A DNA stretch of 64,000 nt from Apostichopus japonicus. Taxonomy: Eukaryota; Echinodermata; Holothuroidea; Aspidochirotida; Stichopodidae. The stretch spans positions 19,227,984-19,291,983 of the forward strand of contig NC_092564.1 in NCBI RefSeq assembly GCF_037975245.1, written 5' to 3'. Numbering within the stretch: the stretch's first letter is position 1; every line of letters begins with the position of its first letter. Both the position numbers and the translations under genes were made by a program. The notes under the pieces are model-generated. The model was not told the origin of the DNA, did no database searches, and saw only the letters and a program-made list of their open reading frames with translations. Shown here in pieces: positions 21,562 through 33,567 of the stretch.

Positions 21562-24500
21562 CTGAAGATCAAACCAAAAAATCACCACTTGAAAGTCTAT
21601 AAATAGTGCATTAATCGAGCGGTTTAAATGTTTGGCATAGTTACATAAATACATTTTGTTTAATATGGAATATTTCTCTCATAGCTCTAAGATTATGAGC
21701 TGGTTAGACCAAAGTGATTTCCGCAATATTGCATGTTCCCATACGAATGAAACGTCTTTTTTATCGCTTTCACTAACTTTGTTAAGGTTCTATGCACAAA
21801 ATAGGCTTGTTCTCTTTTTCAAGATTCACTTCAAAAAATATAGAAAAATCCCACGTTAGTAATTTACATATACTAGACGAAATCATCAAACGAGGGCGCT
21901 AGAGCCGCAACCTCTTTGGTTTCTATAGTAACCAATTAATGTAGGAAAAAAGGTCAAAATGAGAGGACGAACGAACTCGTTTTTTAATTTCATCATTAAT
22001 TCGAAAAATGCCTGGGATGTATCAGGGATATGAAAGGATTTAGGAACACTGAGTTCTACGGATTTCCTCTATGTGTACTTATCTGTGGATTTAAATTCAA
22101 CAACTTCCCTATCTTGAATGAATTAACCTTAAAGCAATGTGATTAAGAGTCCTCTCGAGTAGAATAACGTGTTTTCTTTATGAATAACACTAATTGTTTT
22201 TCATCCAAAACGAATCAAATTGAAAGTGGGTGATGAACGGAGCGTAATCCATTCAAATAAACGGCTGAAAAGAAAACATATTAGTTTGTAATTAAGTCTG
22301 TGAATACATGTAATTAAAACACATCATCGTCTGGAATCCAACTTGATACATTTCTGGCGGTTCATCAAAGGACTAGTTTGTTTGCTAGTTTTATTGTTTT
22401 TGGAGAAAACAAGAAAAAATTCTTAAATAGTCATAGAATCCGACAACCTAGTATATACATGGTAGGAAAAAACTCCTTTTCGTCATTGATTGGCTCGTAT
22501 TTAAATAAAATATATAGGAATGAAAAGTGGTCAAATGATAAACTGCCGTCACATGTGAAAATGTCTTCTTAAATATGTTAGTAATTTAGTGATTTCATAA
22601 GTTTAAATGTAAACAATTGGCAAAAAAACCCATAAATTCCTTGTACTAATATGATGAATTGTTCATTTACCATAGGGTTAGTACTTCAAAACATATGTTA
22701 TGATTATTATTTATTTATTTATTCATATTTTATTTATTTATTTTTTATTTTTTGCAAAAGGTTAATTTTATCAATTCTAAGTGAGATTGTAATTCTATTT
22801 TAAGAATGAAATTAAGTTACTACGAGTTACGTTTCAAAATTAATTTTTGCAATGATTTAAATATTTTATTTTCTGTTGATCGGTACTTATATCCGTTGGC
22901 CACACAGATCATTACCACGAACAAAGTCGAGTTGCATGAAGCTGGTTACGTCACTGTCGACATTTACATATTCGACAGTAATTTTATTATATGTAAATGA
23001 TAATCCTCTTCTTTGTTCTTTCTTCTTCTTCTTCGTTTATTTTTCGTTTTGTTTTAGTTTTGTGTTTGCATCACCTTTCCATTGGCTTATCTCAGAATTG
23101 GTTAAGTGTGCTGTAAATTGTGACAGCTATGCTACAGACGTATTAGCTGTTAAGTGTAGGTGCAAAAAACTCCTTAAAAGAGTTTCTCGGGATAGTTCAA
23201 AAGATTGCACCCAACATTAACTATACGGCTTTATTAGCCCGACGTGTTCTTTTCTCTCCTTTTTTTTTCATCTTCTACTTTTTTGTTGCTTTAATGGAAG
23301 TTGTTCTTTAATTCTCTTTTCTATTTGAAGCCTCTTAAATGACTTGTTGCTCAATCATGGACCAGGTCCAGACAAAAATAAAAAGAGGAGGGAAGAATTA
23401 AAAAAAAAAAGACGCAAGAAGATGAAGAGAGCACTAAAGATAGGAACAGTGACAAGGGAATCAAAACCTTAATGGACTGTAAGGAATATAAGTATTATTT
23501 AGAGGAATTAGTCTACCTAGTCTTGTGTTCTCTTTAATTACCCTAAATGGGATTATTGCTATCATGGAGACGGCGAGACGACGGTAAAGAGATGATCGAT
23601 ACAAGATAGGATTGTAAGCCGACTGTGCAATCAATAAGATTTGATGGCCTGTCAATGACCCCTGTAATCTCTCGTCTAATACTAGGAGTAAAAAAAAAAC
23701 TATGTGATCGGTCTTTTCTGGAGGCCTTTGTAAACGCAATCGACAGGGCGTTTCCAGTTTAATTGCAGCAAATTACTCAGCTGTATAAGGTCCTAGAAAT
23801 GTCTTCTTTCTTTCTTTTAAGAGAGCATGATAAATATATATTCTAAGTGAATGGAAAGAACAACTTAATCAAGCATGCCAAATTACACATTTTAACAAGT
23901 TAATTGAGTGTGTGTGTTAGTCAAGCAAGCCTATACCGATTTAATATTTGTAAATTGAGTAATTTGCCAATTAGTGTCACAATACGGTAGTTAGCATGTG
24001 ATTATAATAATAAAATAAAGGTATCGAGTTGCCAACTTCAACCAATCCATCTCTAATCGTTACCGTTTTTTCCTTTTTTTAATTGCGCTATTATAGCTTA
24101 CCAGTTAAATCGGGCATGGGTTCCAAACGTTGCAATTCTCGTCAGACCAATAAACACGAATACTTAAAAGACTGTTGTCGGTTTATTACAATAATTCTAC
24201 CACAATTGTTAAAAACTTCAACACATTCTATTACTTTTTAAGCCACACATCAACATGTTCCGTTTTTATTGGCCTAAAGTTAGTTCCATGGGGGATTACC
24301 TATAGTGTAACCTATTTTTCAATGTAAGAATTGGAACTGAATATGCTATCTTTATTAACTGGTAAGACTTGAATGTCGCTAAATTCAGAGTAAACCACAT
24401 TAGACGTTTCAGAGAGGGGGAAGGAGTGGTGATATATGCATAATCGTTTCAACCGAACCTTTCTTTGAGATCTGCTGGGAGATTTTCAGACTGACGAGAG

Positions 24501-27500
24501 AGTTCCAACCGAAACCACAAAATTAACAACAAATATAATTTTGCTCAAAACAAGTAACAAATAAAAAGAGGAAACACGTTTCGCGCGCGGACACTCCTTG
24601 CGTTGAACCAATTTTTTTTTAATGCTCAGCTTTTACGGGTTTAATTTTGATATATATGATATCTTCAGACCAAAAAACCTGGATACGTCACTGGTGCCCC
24701 TTCTTCCGCCTCACAGTTCTCTTTACAGAGGCACTGGCCTGCTTACTACTACTACTACTACTACTACATGTACATTTTTATTACAGAGATGACAAATATA
24801 GATTATCACATACATGACATGTTATAACCAATTTATGGATTATGGAATAGTGCATTAGCAGTGTCGAGACAGGTAAGGGTCGAGAGCTGTATGAACAGAT
24901 ACGAAAAAAATTGTTTTACCTGCGTTTGGGTAAGTCCAAGCGATGCAGCCAGATCGGCTCTCTCCGGTAACGCGAGATATTGAGCTCTCTGGAAATGCTG
25001 ATTTAATTGTTGTAGTTGAATACTGGTGTAAATGGTGCGCGGTTTACGCATCTTTTTGCCCTTTAGGCGGGAAGGACTCGACACGTGATCGTTGTTTGAC
25101 AACATCAAAGAACTGGAATTCCTCTCACTCGACTGGCCTGTTATCAAATAATAAATCGAAATTATTAGAGATTACGATGATTAAGATATTCCTCATTCAA
25201 TTGTTGTTCATGTATATGCTGTTGCCAGATACCTTATAAATGAACATTATATAAATATACTTAATCATATAAGGGTATGTGGTTATAAACTATGGTGATA
25301 AATCCACTGCAAACTGAGTGGCACACGTTTTACACATGATATGTCCCAATTTAATAACCCCGTACGGTCGCCTACATATTTGATTAGTCGAATGAGATCT
25401 TTATTTCAGAATACATATTCGTCATCTGCCGTGCAAGCAGTTATTTTCGTTATAGATATATATTTCCAGGCTATTATTTCTATTTTTGAAAACGAAGTCT
25501 ACGGCTTTGAGTACAGCGTTTCTGTAAGTTGCCGTGTTGGACGAATCTAACCCGTGATAGTAATTACAGACTTTGGGATCCATGTTATAGTCATTGCCAA
25601 CTTTGCAATCCACTGTTCCTTTTACAATGTTGGTTGCAAGGTCGGTTAGAGGGGCTCCATAGTTTTCCCTTTCGGGACACGAAAAAAGGGGAAGTGAATT
25701 TAATCTGTATTGATAACTGCTGTAGTATCAGTGAGTCTATTTACGCCAAGTTTGATTTTGCAGCAGTTTCAGTCGCTTGTTCGGTGGTTTTTTTCTTCTT
25801 TTTCTTTATTTGTCGTCTATTTACAGTGTGTTTTGCCGATACTAGTCTCAATAAACACCACCGATTGACTGCAGCCTTCTTTCAGTTGCAGGACAATACT
25901 TCTATTGTTGACTTCAACGACCCATTCAAGGGGAATAAAATAGGACCTGGACATGGTTCGAAAGATCTTCACAATATTTTTCAACGAGGATTTAAATTTT
26001 GATTAAAATATATATATTGTGCGAGTGTGTGCTTGTTTGTGTGTGAAAGACTGATATCGGGTTCACATCTATATTTTTATGTATAATGCGAAGGTAAAGG
26101 CTGATCTAGAAAAAAGTATCAAAGGCGACAATGGAGCCCTCAAAATCCTCAGCTTCGTTTCACCTTGAAAAAATGACGATTTGTTTTTGACTTGCAACGG
26201 GATTTTGAAGAAAGTCTTGTAAATATTATCAAGATGCATGGTTCTAATAAAAACCATTCGGTGTGCATATATAATGACCAAGAGCTATGACTTATCGTGA
26301 ACTGAATATGCCAGTGATAGTACAAGCCTAACTGTAATATCTTCCATGAATAACGCACACAATCGGCTGGAAGTAAAGAGTTCATCATCACCATTGCCTA
26401 CCAGTGATCAAGTAACCATTATACATGAAAAGTGTATCATTTAATCCGACAAGACAACCAACGGTCGATTGCAAGCATAGGCGTAGGAGGCGGGGTCTAG
26501 GGGGATGCAGCCCCCCCCCCACCAACATTTTTTTTGGGGTGAAAATTCGGGCAATATGCTGAGAATTTTTCGGACACCTACTGAAAGAAGAAGAATTTGC
26601 AATGTGTTTTTCAAATTTTTTAGTGAAAATTCGGCAATATGCTGAGAATTTTTCGGGCACCTACTGAAAGAAGAATAATTTGCAGTTTAATATTTTTTTT
26701 TTTTTTGGGGGTGAAAATTCGGGCAATATGCTGAGAATTTTTCGGGCACCTACTGAAAGAAGAATAATTTGCAGTGTGTTTTTTATTTATTTTTTTGGGG
26801 TGAAAATTCGGGCAATATGCTGAGAATTTTTCGGGCACCTACTGAAAGAAGAATAATTTGCAGTGTGTTTTTCAATGGTTAAACTTATATTATTATTATC
26901 ATTATTGTTGTAACGACTTCCCCAATAAATCGAACCAATATGGAAGGATAATAACACGAAAGATGATTGTATGTTATTGACATGTGATGTAAAAACCGAT
27001 AAATGCCCAATTATGATATGCACATTAACATGTTGAACGCGCACGGAGCGTGCGAAAAATTTTGGTTATATTTTTCGGGCAAGTCGTTACAGCCCCCCCC
27101 CCCCCCCCAATCAAATTAGGCTCCTACGCCTATGGTTGCAAATGTTCCCTTATCAAATCGTTATTAATTAAATTCATGTAAAATGTACACGAATATCTTT
27201 GAAATGTCAGGGTATTGCAGGTTTTTATTTATGAAAACGCTGACCATTTTTAGCGATCGGTCTAAATCAGAAAGTGAAACGACATTTGTTGTTTTATGTT
27301 TTCCTCTCTTCTGTCAAAGGTTTTGCAGTAATAACCCGCCTCCTGCCCCTCCCCCCGACCCCTCGTTTTTGTTGCTATGGAAGAGAGGAATTGCAGAACA
27401 GTATTTTGAACCCTTGGTTTGCTGCTTTTCGAATGTATCTCTCTGATCAACCGATTCACACAGAGATTAAAAGTAACTAACTGTAAATCTTTAAGTTTTG

Positions 27501-27766
27501 TACCACAGTAAATACTGGATCGTGCTGATAAATCGGTAGCATGTGCTATAAGGATTACATTACGAACTGAGGATATGTGTAATGCCAACACATGCATCAA
27601 ATTGGAATTGTTGGGATTACATATATCCTCAGTTCTTACTGTAATCCCTGTAGCACATGCTACTGATTTATAGCACGATCCAGTTGTTACTTTAGTACAA
27701 AGCTTTAAGATTTACAGTAGTTACTGTGTTCTCTGTGTGTATCGTGTGCTCTGATACATACAACAG

Positions 27767-27832
<66 letters not shown>

Positions 27833-28433
27833 TTCATAGGCCTATCATGATCGTGAAGGTTTTGCGACGGTTAAAAGTGAAGCAGAACAGTGGACAACTG
27901 CTTATAAATAGTCTCCATGTTTTAAGAACATTTTAGCTCTGTCTAATCCTCCTCACTTATTTCTCTCTTTCTTTCTTTTATGTTTCATTTGATTTCATTT
28001 CTTAATAAAAAAAATGATGAACGATGAACTTACCATGGAATTCTTTTGATGAACTCGTAAAAACCCCACCTTCTCCTCCTCCACCTCCTCCTCCTCCTGT
28101 CACGCTGGGATGTCGAACTTGAGGATAACTGGAATCGAATCCATTCGATGAATTAAAAGGGAAAGAAAAAGCGCAGGGGCGTTGATTTGACTGCATGGCG
28201 TTCAGCCCATTCACAGGCGATCGTACGCCCTCGCTGCTGTGAGTACTGTGTTTGGAAGACTGTTGGTAATGTGATGTTATCGGCCCGTATGGTACCGCAC
28301 CGGGATTCGGTGACCCTGTAGAATGGTACCCTGTACCTATTACTTCTGAATGATGGTGTTGTTCCGGTATTTGTGGGTAGCGATGATCATAACTGTATCC
28401 TATATTCATAGGCGATTCCCCGGTCATATTCAT
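20980..28433 (-). CDS. Dlx: Distal-less (Dlx) homeobox transcription factor, three coding exons
   Basis: Exons 28433-28034, 25137-24920 and 21561-20980 join in phase to exactly 1200 bases, a 399-residue protein. The homeodomain spans about residues 163-222: RKPRTIY at its start, [20 protein letters not shown] in the middle and [14 protein letters not shown] in helix 3, with the Q50/N51 pair. This YLALPER..LGLTQTQ core is diagnostic of Dlx. The intron that splits the homeodomain after LTQTQ is at the position conserved in animal Dlx genes. The N-terminal half is rich in His, Ser, Tyr and Gly, with a Gly run near residues 113-122; the C-terminal half is rich in His, Pro, Ser and Tyr. It acts in the nucleus as a DNA-binding regulator, classically in appendage, neural and ectodermal patterning. 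Helix 1/2 differs from the usual Dlx: NQHF for NRRF and RAQ for xTQ. Confidence 0.95.
21562..24919. other. Dlx: Dlx intron within the homeodomain
   Basis: AT-rich, with T-rich runs and no recognised repeat family. A minus-strand frame at 23461-23739 was examined and not accepted as a gene. Conserved enhancers may be present but cannot be judged from one sequence. Confidence 0.7.
24744..24769. repeat. (ACT)n microsatellite
   Basis: About eight ACT triplets in the Dlx homeodomain intron, just left of the central exon. Confidence 0.95.
24920..25137 (-). CDS. Dlx: Dlx exon with N-terminal two-thirds of the homeodomain
   Basis: Acceptor TTGATAACAG and donor GTAAAACA. It encodes a Ser/Asn-rich linker, [15 protein letters not shown], then [20 protein letters not shown] and [13 protein letters not shown]. 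It ends exactly after CAG in phase 0, the conserved Dlx intron site. Confidence 0.96.
26476..27134. mobile_element. hAT-like nonautonomous element with internal tandem repeats
   Basis: Terminal inverted repeats CATAGGCGTAGGAG and CTCCTACGCCTATG. Flanking 8-mers ATTGCAAG and GTTGCAAA agree at six of eight bases, a decayed 8-bp target duplication as made by hAT transposases. It has no transposase frame. Inside are four copies of an 80-90-bp unit (26538-26875) with AATATGCTGAGAATTTTTCG and CACCTACTGAAAGAAG, plus poly-C runs next to both ends. It lies in the 5' intron of Dlx. Confidence 0.8.
27433..27765. repeat. Large imperfect inverted repeat (fold-back)
   Basis: Left arm 27433-27585 and right arm about 27615-27765 are reverse complements with scattered mismatches; shared blocks include CACACAGAG, ACTGTAAATCTT, CTGGATCGTGCT, GTAGCATGTGCTA and GAACTGAGGATAT. 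The spacer is about 30 bases. It could be a fold-back or MITE-type element; no clear target duplication was seen. It lies in the 5' intron of Dlx. Confidence 0.85.
27771..27826. repeat. (TA)n microsatellite
   Basis: Perfect AT tract directly right of the fold-back. Confidence 0.97.
28034..28433 (-). CDS. Dlx: Dlx 5' coding exon
   Basis: Starts [17 protein letters not shown] and ends KEFH plus one base at the donor GTAAGTTC. The ATG at 28433-28431 is the first in-frame ATG. The frame stays open upstream through GREPLSE to a candidate acceptor at 28454-28455 (pyrimidine-rich tract then GATACAG), so the exon may really start at 28453, with a further 5' exon supplying more N-terminus. Low-complexity sequence here: HHH, a Ser/His segment and a (GGN)n run at 28076-28098. 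Confidence 0.85.
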
Positions 28434-28453
28434 CTCACTCAATGGTTCTCGAC

Positions 28454-28480
28454 CTGTATCACATGTATAGAAAAGAAAAC
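28454..28480 (-). promoter_or_regulatory. Dlx: Candidate splice acceptor before the Dlx 5' exon
   Basis: On the minus strand TTTTCTTTTCTATAC leads to GATACAG directly before GTCGAGAACC. No GC-rich promoter is seen here and the flank is very AT-rich, which fits an intron end better than a transcription start. This would imply an unrecognised 5' exon to the right. Confidence 0.4.
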
Positions 28481-29070
28481 GTATAAAATTTCATCTCGCT
28501 AATGGTAGTAATATACACCAATTATTATTTAAAAAAAAAAACTATTTACTATTATAAAACTTTCCACATCACCATATATGCAATTTATACCGCTCTTTCG
28601 TTTTTTACGTTTAATTTGGTATTAAGTTTTGTTGTTATATACTTTAGTTAATACTTTGATTGATGCTTCATTACAACTGCTAATATCTCTACCACGTGCC
28701 TTAATCCGATTTTGATGAGTAAAACCCTTCATTAAAATACTTTAATTTTTAATCGATTCCACAGTTGGATTTAAAGCGTCCTTGTTCATCTTCAAAGAAA
28801 AATTAAGAATAACATTGAACAGACAAATTAACCACCAATTTTTGCAAAGATGCCTATTTTTTTTTTCAATAAACGTCAGGTTAAGATGTTTGCATGGATC
28901 AAGGAAACTGAAAGGGGAAAAAAAAGTTAATTAGCACCTATACTTAAACATCGTCTTTAAAACGTGGCACTATTAAAATATATATATATTTAATAATCTT
29001 ATTTATGATTTTATCAAAGGAGAATAATACTGCAATATCCTGGAGTGAGGTTATAGATAAAGTAACCATA

Positions 29071-29103
29071 CATATATATAACCATATATATATATATATA
29101 TAA

Positions 29104-29136
<33 letters not shown>
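29071..29136. repeat. (TA)n microsatellite with ACCATA interruptions
   Basis: AT tract broken by regularly placed ACCATA segments. Confidence 0.95.
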
Positions 29137-29142
<6 letters not shown>

Positions 29143-30489
29143 AGTTCATTCCATTTTAGTTTTTCCTTTCTATTTATTTCTGAATTAAAAATCAACTTGT
29201 GCATTCATTAATATTCAATATTATATATTCAACTCATTAATATGAATATTACTTAAATTGACCGAATAATTTTTTTTTTTTTTTGGGGGGGGGGGTCTAA
29301 CAATGACAATCTTACAGGCATGATTTAAAACATTTGATTCTGAAACAAATAAATCTTATTGAATAATTAGCTATTATATATAAAGATAGCAAGTCTTAGA
29401 AATAAGAGATGGGTTTAATGTTTAATTCTTCTCATTGGATGTAGACTGTTTTGTTTTGTTCTGGATATCTGGCTTTGAATAATTTTGCCGACAGTCAACC
29501 ATTTCTAAAGTTTAACTTAATACTGGACGTTTCCAATAGTCGGCTGTGAGGAAATGTTGGTTTCTAGAGTCATAAACACAACAAATATTATTACTTATTG
29601 TGAACGAAAATAATTGAAATGGATGAACAGATAGCAAAATCTTTCTCTTTGCAGTTTAATTTGCCTTTAATTCCAAGATCGAAGATTCACGCGACTCTGT
29701 AACAATGACATGGTCACAAAGACGACCGTAATTTATTTTCTAATATTATTTTTTTTCATAATTCATTAATTTTTCTTTAGACCTATAGTTTTGTTGCCTG
29801 TTGTTCAAATATCGATGGTTTTAAAAGTACCTTATAATCTTGACATTTCTTTCTGATTAGTAAAAGCATAATTCACTCTTCAACATGAAAATATGAACAT
29901 AAAAACCAAAGGAAAACGGAAAAATCAATCCGCTTGTTTTGATCTTAGATGTGACAACTTATAGAAACAACCTCAACTCCTTGACATAGTTTGAAAGCAA
30001 CATTCTTTTGGATTTTAATTTCCAATAAAATTGCAAATTCCTATTTTCCGAAATTTCTTTTAAGATTTAATATAAAATTAATTAGCAGTTGTGCCATTGA
30101 TTACATCTAATCAAAGGAACTAAGATATCTCAGAAATTGAAGAAATAAGCTAAACTTTGTCTCTTGTTTATACATGACATGTTCATAAAGAGGAAAATCC
30201 TGCAGAGTTTTTACCCCGATTCGTTTCACTTCTTCACTTTTTTGTGAGTTTCTTTGCTCGGAATATTTCAACTGAAGTTTGTAATGGATCTACTCAAATT
30301 TTGCTTTCCCGTTTGCATGATGCATAGAAATTTAGCTTAATGAAACCTTCGACTTCTTCTACTTAAAAAACAAGAGAAAAAAAGACAATTTTCTAATGTA
30401 AATGAAATATCATTGGGTAATGGGAAATATAGGAACTTCAATAATCAATCAAGTTTATATACTGTAAAATAACATTTTGAACGGACATA

Positions 30490-31295
30490 TAGATAACATA
30501 GCGATGAACGTTTTGTGCGGATATAGCATAACCAAGTGATGTATATTTTTATGTGGACATATAGTATAACCAAGTGCTAAACATTTTGTGCCGACATATG
30601 GTAGCCTATAACCATATGATCAGCATTTTGTGTGGACAACTAGTATAACCAAGTGATCAGCATTCAGTGTGGACATATAGTATCATGAACCCAGTGATCA
30701 GCATTTTGTGCGGACATATAGTATAACCAAGTGATCAGTATTTTGTGTGGACATATAGTATAACCAAGTGATCAGTATTTTGTGTGAACATATAGTATCA
30801 TGAACCCAGTGATCAGCATGTTGTGTGGACATACAGTATAGTATAACCAAGTGATCAGTATTTTGTGTGGATATATAGTATCATGAACCCAGTGATCAGC
30901 ATTTTGTGTGGACACATAGTATAACCAGTGGCGGAGCGTCCATGGACTGCTGGCGCCCTTTTCAGCTCTTTACCACTTTTTACTTATTCGCGATTATTGA
31001 CTTTTTTATTGCGCTCTCAACTACCTATTGACATTTGTCACATTTTGTTGGTGTAATTTGGCGATGACACCTATCTATTCTTCGTTTATCTGCAAATTAG
31101 CCAGGCCCGGAAATGGTCATTTTCGGCGATCTAGGGAGTATCTTTACTCAAAAGAAATCTGTACGCTACGCGCCAACCTGTGGTGGCGCTCCGCTTAGAT
31201 AGTGTCGGAAGCGCCCCTACAGACCATTCTCGCCCCTCCTGACCAACACCCCAAGCTCCGCCACTGAGTATAACCAAGTGCTGTCGAAGGAATTT
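30490..31295. repeat. Minisatellite of about 37-46 bp, split by a hAT element
   Basis: About ten copies of TATAACCAAGTGATCAG, then CATTTTGTGTGGACATATAG. Some copies have TATCATGAACCCAGTG instead. The array is interrupted at 30926-31266 by a transposon and resumes with AGTATAACCAAGTG. Confidence 0.93.
30926..31266. mobile_element. hAT MITE inserted in a minisatellite
   Basis: 341 bases. Terminal inverted repeats CAGTGGCGGAGC and GCTCCGCCACTG are perfect over 12 bases. Both flanks carry the 8-bp target duplication AGTATAAC (30918-30925 and 31267-31274). No transposase frame. The interior (GTACGCTACGCGCCAAC, GTGGTGGCGCTCCGC, CTTAGATAGT) is shared in reverse with the element at 56170-56464. Confidence 0.93.
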
Positions 31296-31834
31296 CATAT
31301 AGTAACTCCCCAAGGTCCAATTATATAAGTTATTTCCTGATTTAAAGTTTGGTGGATGGTAAGTTCACACTACACAAATATTACTTAAAATTCATTTTTA
31401 AAGGAAAAATGTCCACGTGCCCCACCTGGCTCTTGACGTCATTAGGTATGGTGGAAACTGTGTTAAAAAAAAAATGTTTTTTAAATATGTGTATTTCGCT
31501 GGCTTAACTTGTTTCACCATCTGATGCTCATTGGCAGAAACTGTTATGTTACGCGCATCTGCCACATTTTCATAACAGAATTAACTGAATCAGATCTGAA
31601 GACGTTGTCGCCATTAAATGTGGAACCCCCTTCGCCCCTCCCCACCCCTTAGCTCCGTTAAGTTAACCTACTGGGAAGAAAAAAGAAACTTCACAGAACT
31701 CGAAAAGTTTGGAAGTTAGAGTGGATGTGATGAACAATGGTCCAATGACTAATGTCTGATGAAAGACAACCAGCTGATTCGATTTAGTAAATTCAAAGTA
31801 CCTGTTACATTCAAAGCTGTAATTACTCTCCAGC

Positions 31835-31970
31835 AAGTTAGTCACTGAGGAAGATCCTGCTAGGATCGAAACGCCAGGCCCTCTTACTTTAAGATGTAAT
31901 ACATTTACTATGTAATAGTGAGAGGGCCTGACGATTTCATCCTAGCATGATCTTCTTCAGAGGCTAACTG
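31835..31970. repeat. Inverted pair of hammerhead-ribozyme-like motifs
   Basis: Two copies of one 60-base motif face each other. The plus copy has CTGAGGA (31845-31851), a stem GATCC-TGCTA-GGATC and GAAAC (31868-31872). The minus copy has CTGAAGA (31960-31954), a stem with mismatches and GAAAT. CUGANGA, stem II and GAAA is the hammerhead core, although an extra A before stem II and the altered second copy make activity doubtful. Such motifs occur in Penelope-like retroelement ends. The arms run on through CAGGCCCTCT. Confidence 0.55.
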
Positions 31971-31984
31971 AAGCGGAAAAAAAA

Positions 31985-33362
31985 TTGCTAAGAACACATT
32001 AAGAGACACAGGTGGATGGACAGACAGACAGAGCAGACTAAAAACACATTAAGAGACACAGATGGACAGACATACAGAGCAGACTAAAAACACATTAAGA
32101 GACACAGGTGGACAGACAAACAAAGCAGACTAAAAACACATAAAGAGACACAGGTGGACAGACAAACAAAGCAGACTAAAACACATTAAGAGACAGAGAT
32201 GGACAGACAGACAGAGCAGACTAAAAACACATAAAGAGACACAGGTGGACAGACATACAGAGCAGACTAAAATCACATTAAGAGACAGAGATGGACAGAC
32301 AGATAGAGCAGACTAAAAACACATTAAGAGACAGAGATGGACAGACATACAGAGCAGACTAAAACACATTAAGAGACACAGGTGGACAGACAAACAAAGC
32401 AGACTAAAACACATTAAGAGACAGAGATGGATAGACAGACAGAGCAGACTAAAAACACATTAAGAGACACAGGTGGACAGACAAACAAAGCAGACTAAAA
32501 ACACATTAAGAGACACAGGTGAACAGACATACAGAGCAGACTAAAATCACATTAAGAGACAGAGATGGACAGACAGACAGACAGAGCAGACTAAAAACAC
32601 ATTAAGAGACACAGGTGGACAGACAAACTAAGCAGACTAAAAACACATAAAGAGACACAGGTGGACAGACATACAGAGCAGACTAAAATCACATTAAGAG
32701 ACACAGGTGGACAGACAAACAAAGCAGACTAAAAACACATAAAGAGACACAGGTGGACAGACATACAGAGCAGTCTAAAATCACATTAAGAGACAGAGAT
32801 GGACAGACAGACAGAGCAGACTAAAAACAAATTAAGAGACACAGGTGGACAGACAAACAAAGCAGACTAAAACACATTAAGAGACAGAGATGGATAGACA
32901 GACAGAGCAGTCTAAGAACACATTAAGAGACACTGGTGGACAGACAGACAGACAGAGCAGACTAAGAACACATTAATAGACACAGATGGACAGACATACA
33001 GAGCAGACTAAAAACACATTAAGAGACAGAGATGGACATACATACAGAGCAGACTAAGAACACATTAATAGACACAGATGGACAGACATACAGAGCAGAC
33101 TAAAAACACATTAAGAGACAGAGATGGACATACATACAGAGCAGACTAAGAACACATTAAGAGACACAGATGGACAAACATACAGAGCAGACTAAAAACA
33201 CATTAAGAGACAGAGATGGACATACATACAGAGCAGACTAAGAACACATTAAGAGACACAGGTGGACAGACAGACAGAGCAGACTAAGAACACATTAATA
33301 GACACAGATGGACAGACAGAGCAGACTAAAAGACACATTAAGAGACAGAGATGGACAGACAG
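31985..33362. repeat. 46-bp minisatellite, about 30 copies
   Basis: Consensus ACTAAAAACACATTAAGAG, then ACACAGGTGGACAGACA, then AACAAAGCAG. Two main subtypes, GGTGGACAGACAAAC and GATGGACAGACATAC, alternate in the left and centre. A GAACACATTAATAG subtype dominates the right-hand third. Extra ACAG/GACA tetramers cause small length changes. Confidence 0.96.
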
Positions 33363-33567
33363 TTCAACTGGATAGCTAAACTAAATAGGAATCTTATCTA
33401 AAACACACTTCTCTGCCTAATGCAATAGACGATTGTTATTATAAATTTGAATACCGTGCAGTATATACGCTTTAAAAATTTTAAAAATGACAAACCTTTT
33501 AAATTTAAATAAAATTAAATAAAAGCGTTTTTCAAATAGATCGATATTCCATAAAGACGTCTCAAAC

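Noticed and set aside
23461-23739. 92-codon minus-strand frame with SAYNPILY, reminiscent of the GPCR NPxxY motif
   Set aside because: No transmembrane helices or other GPCR motifs, no splice-site support, and it lies within the Dlx intron. Most likely chance.
28440-28442. TTG as Dlx start codon
   Set aside because: An in-frame ATG follows three codons later. If the protein is longer, an upstream exon is a better explanation than a non-ATG start.
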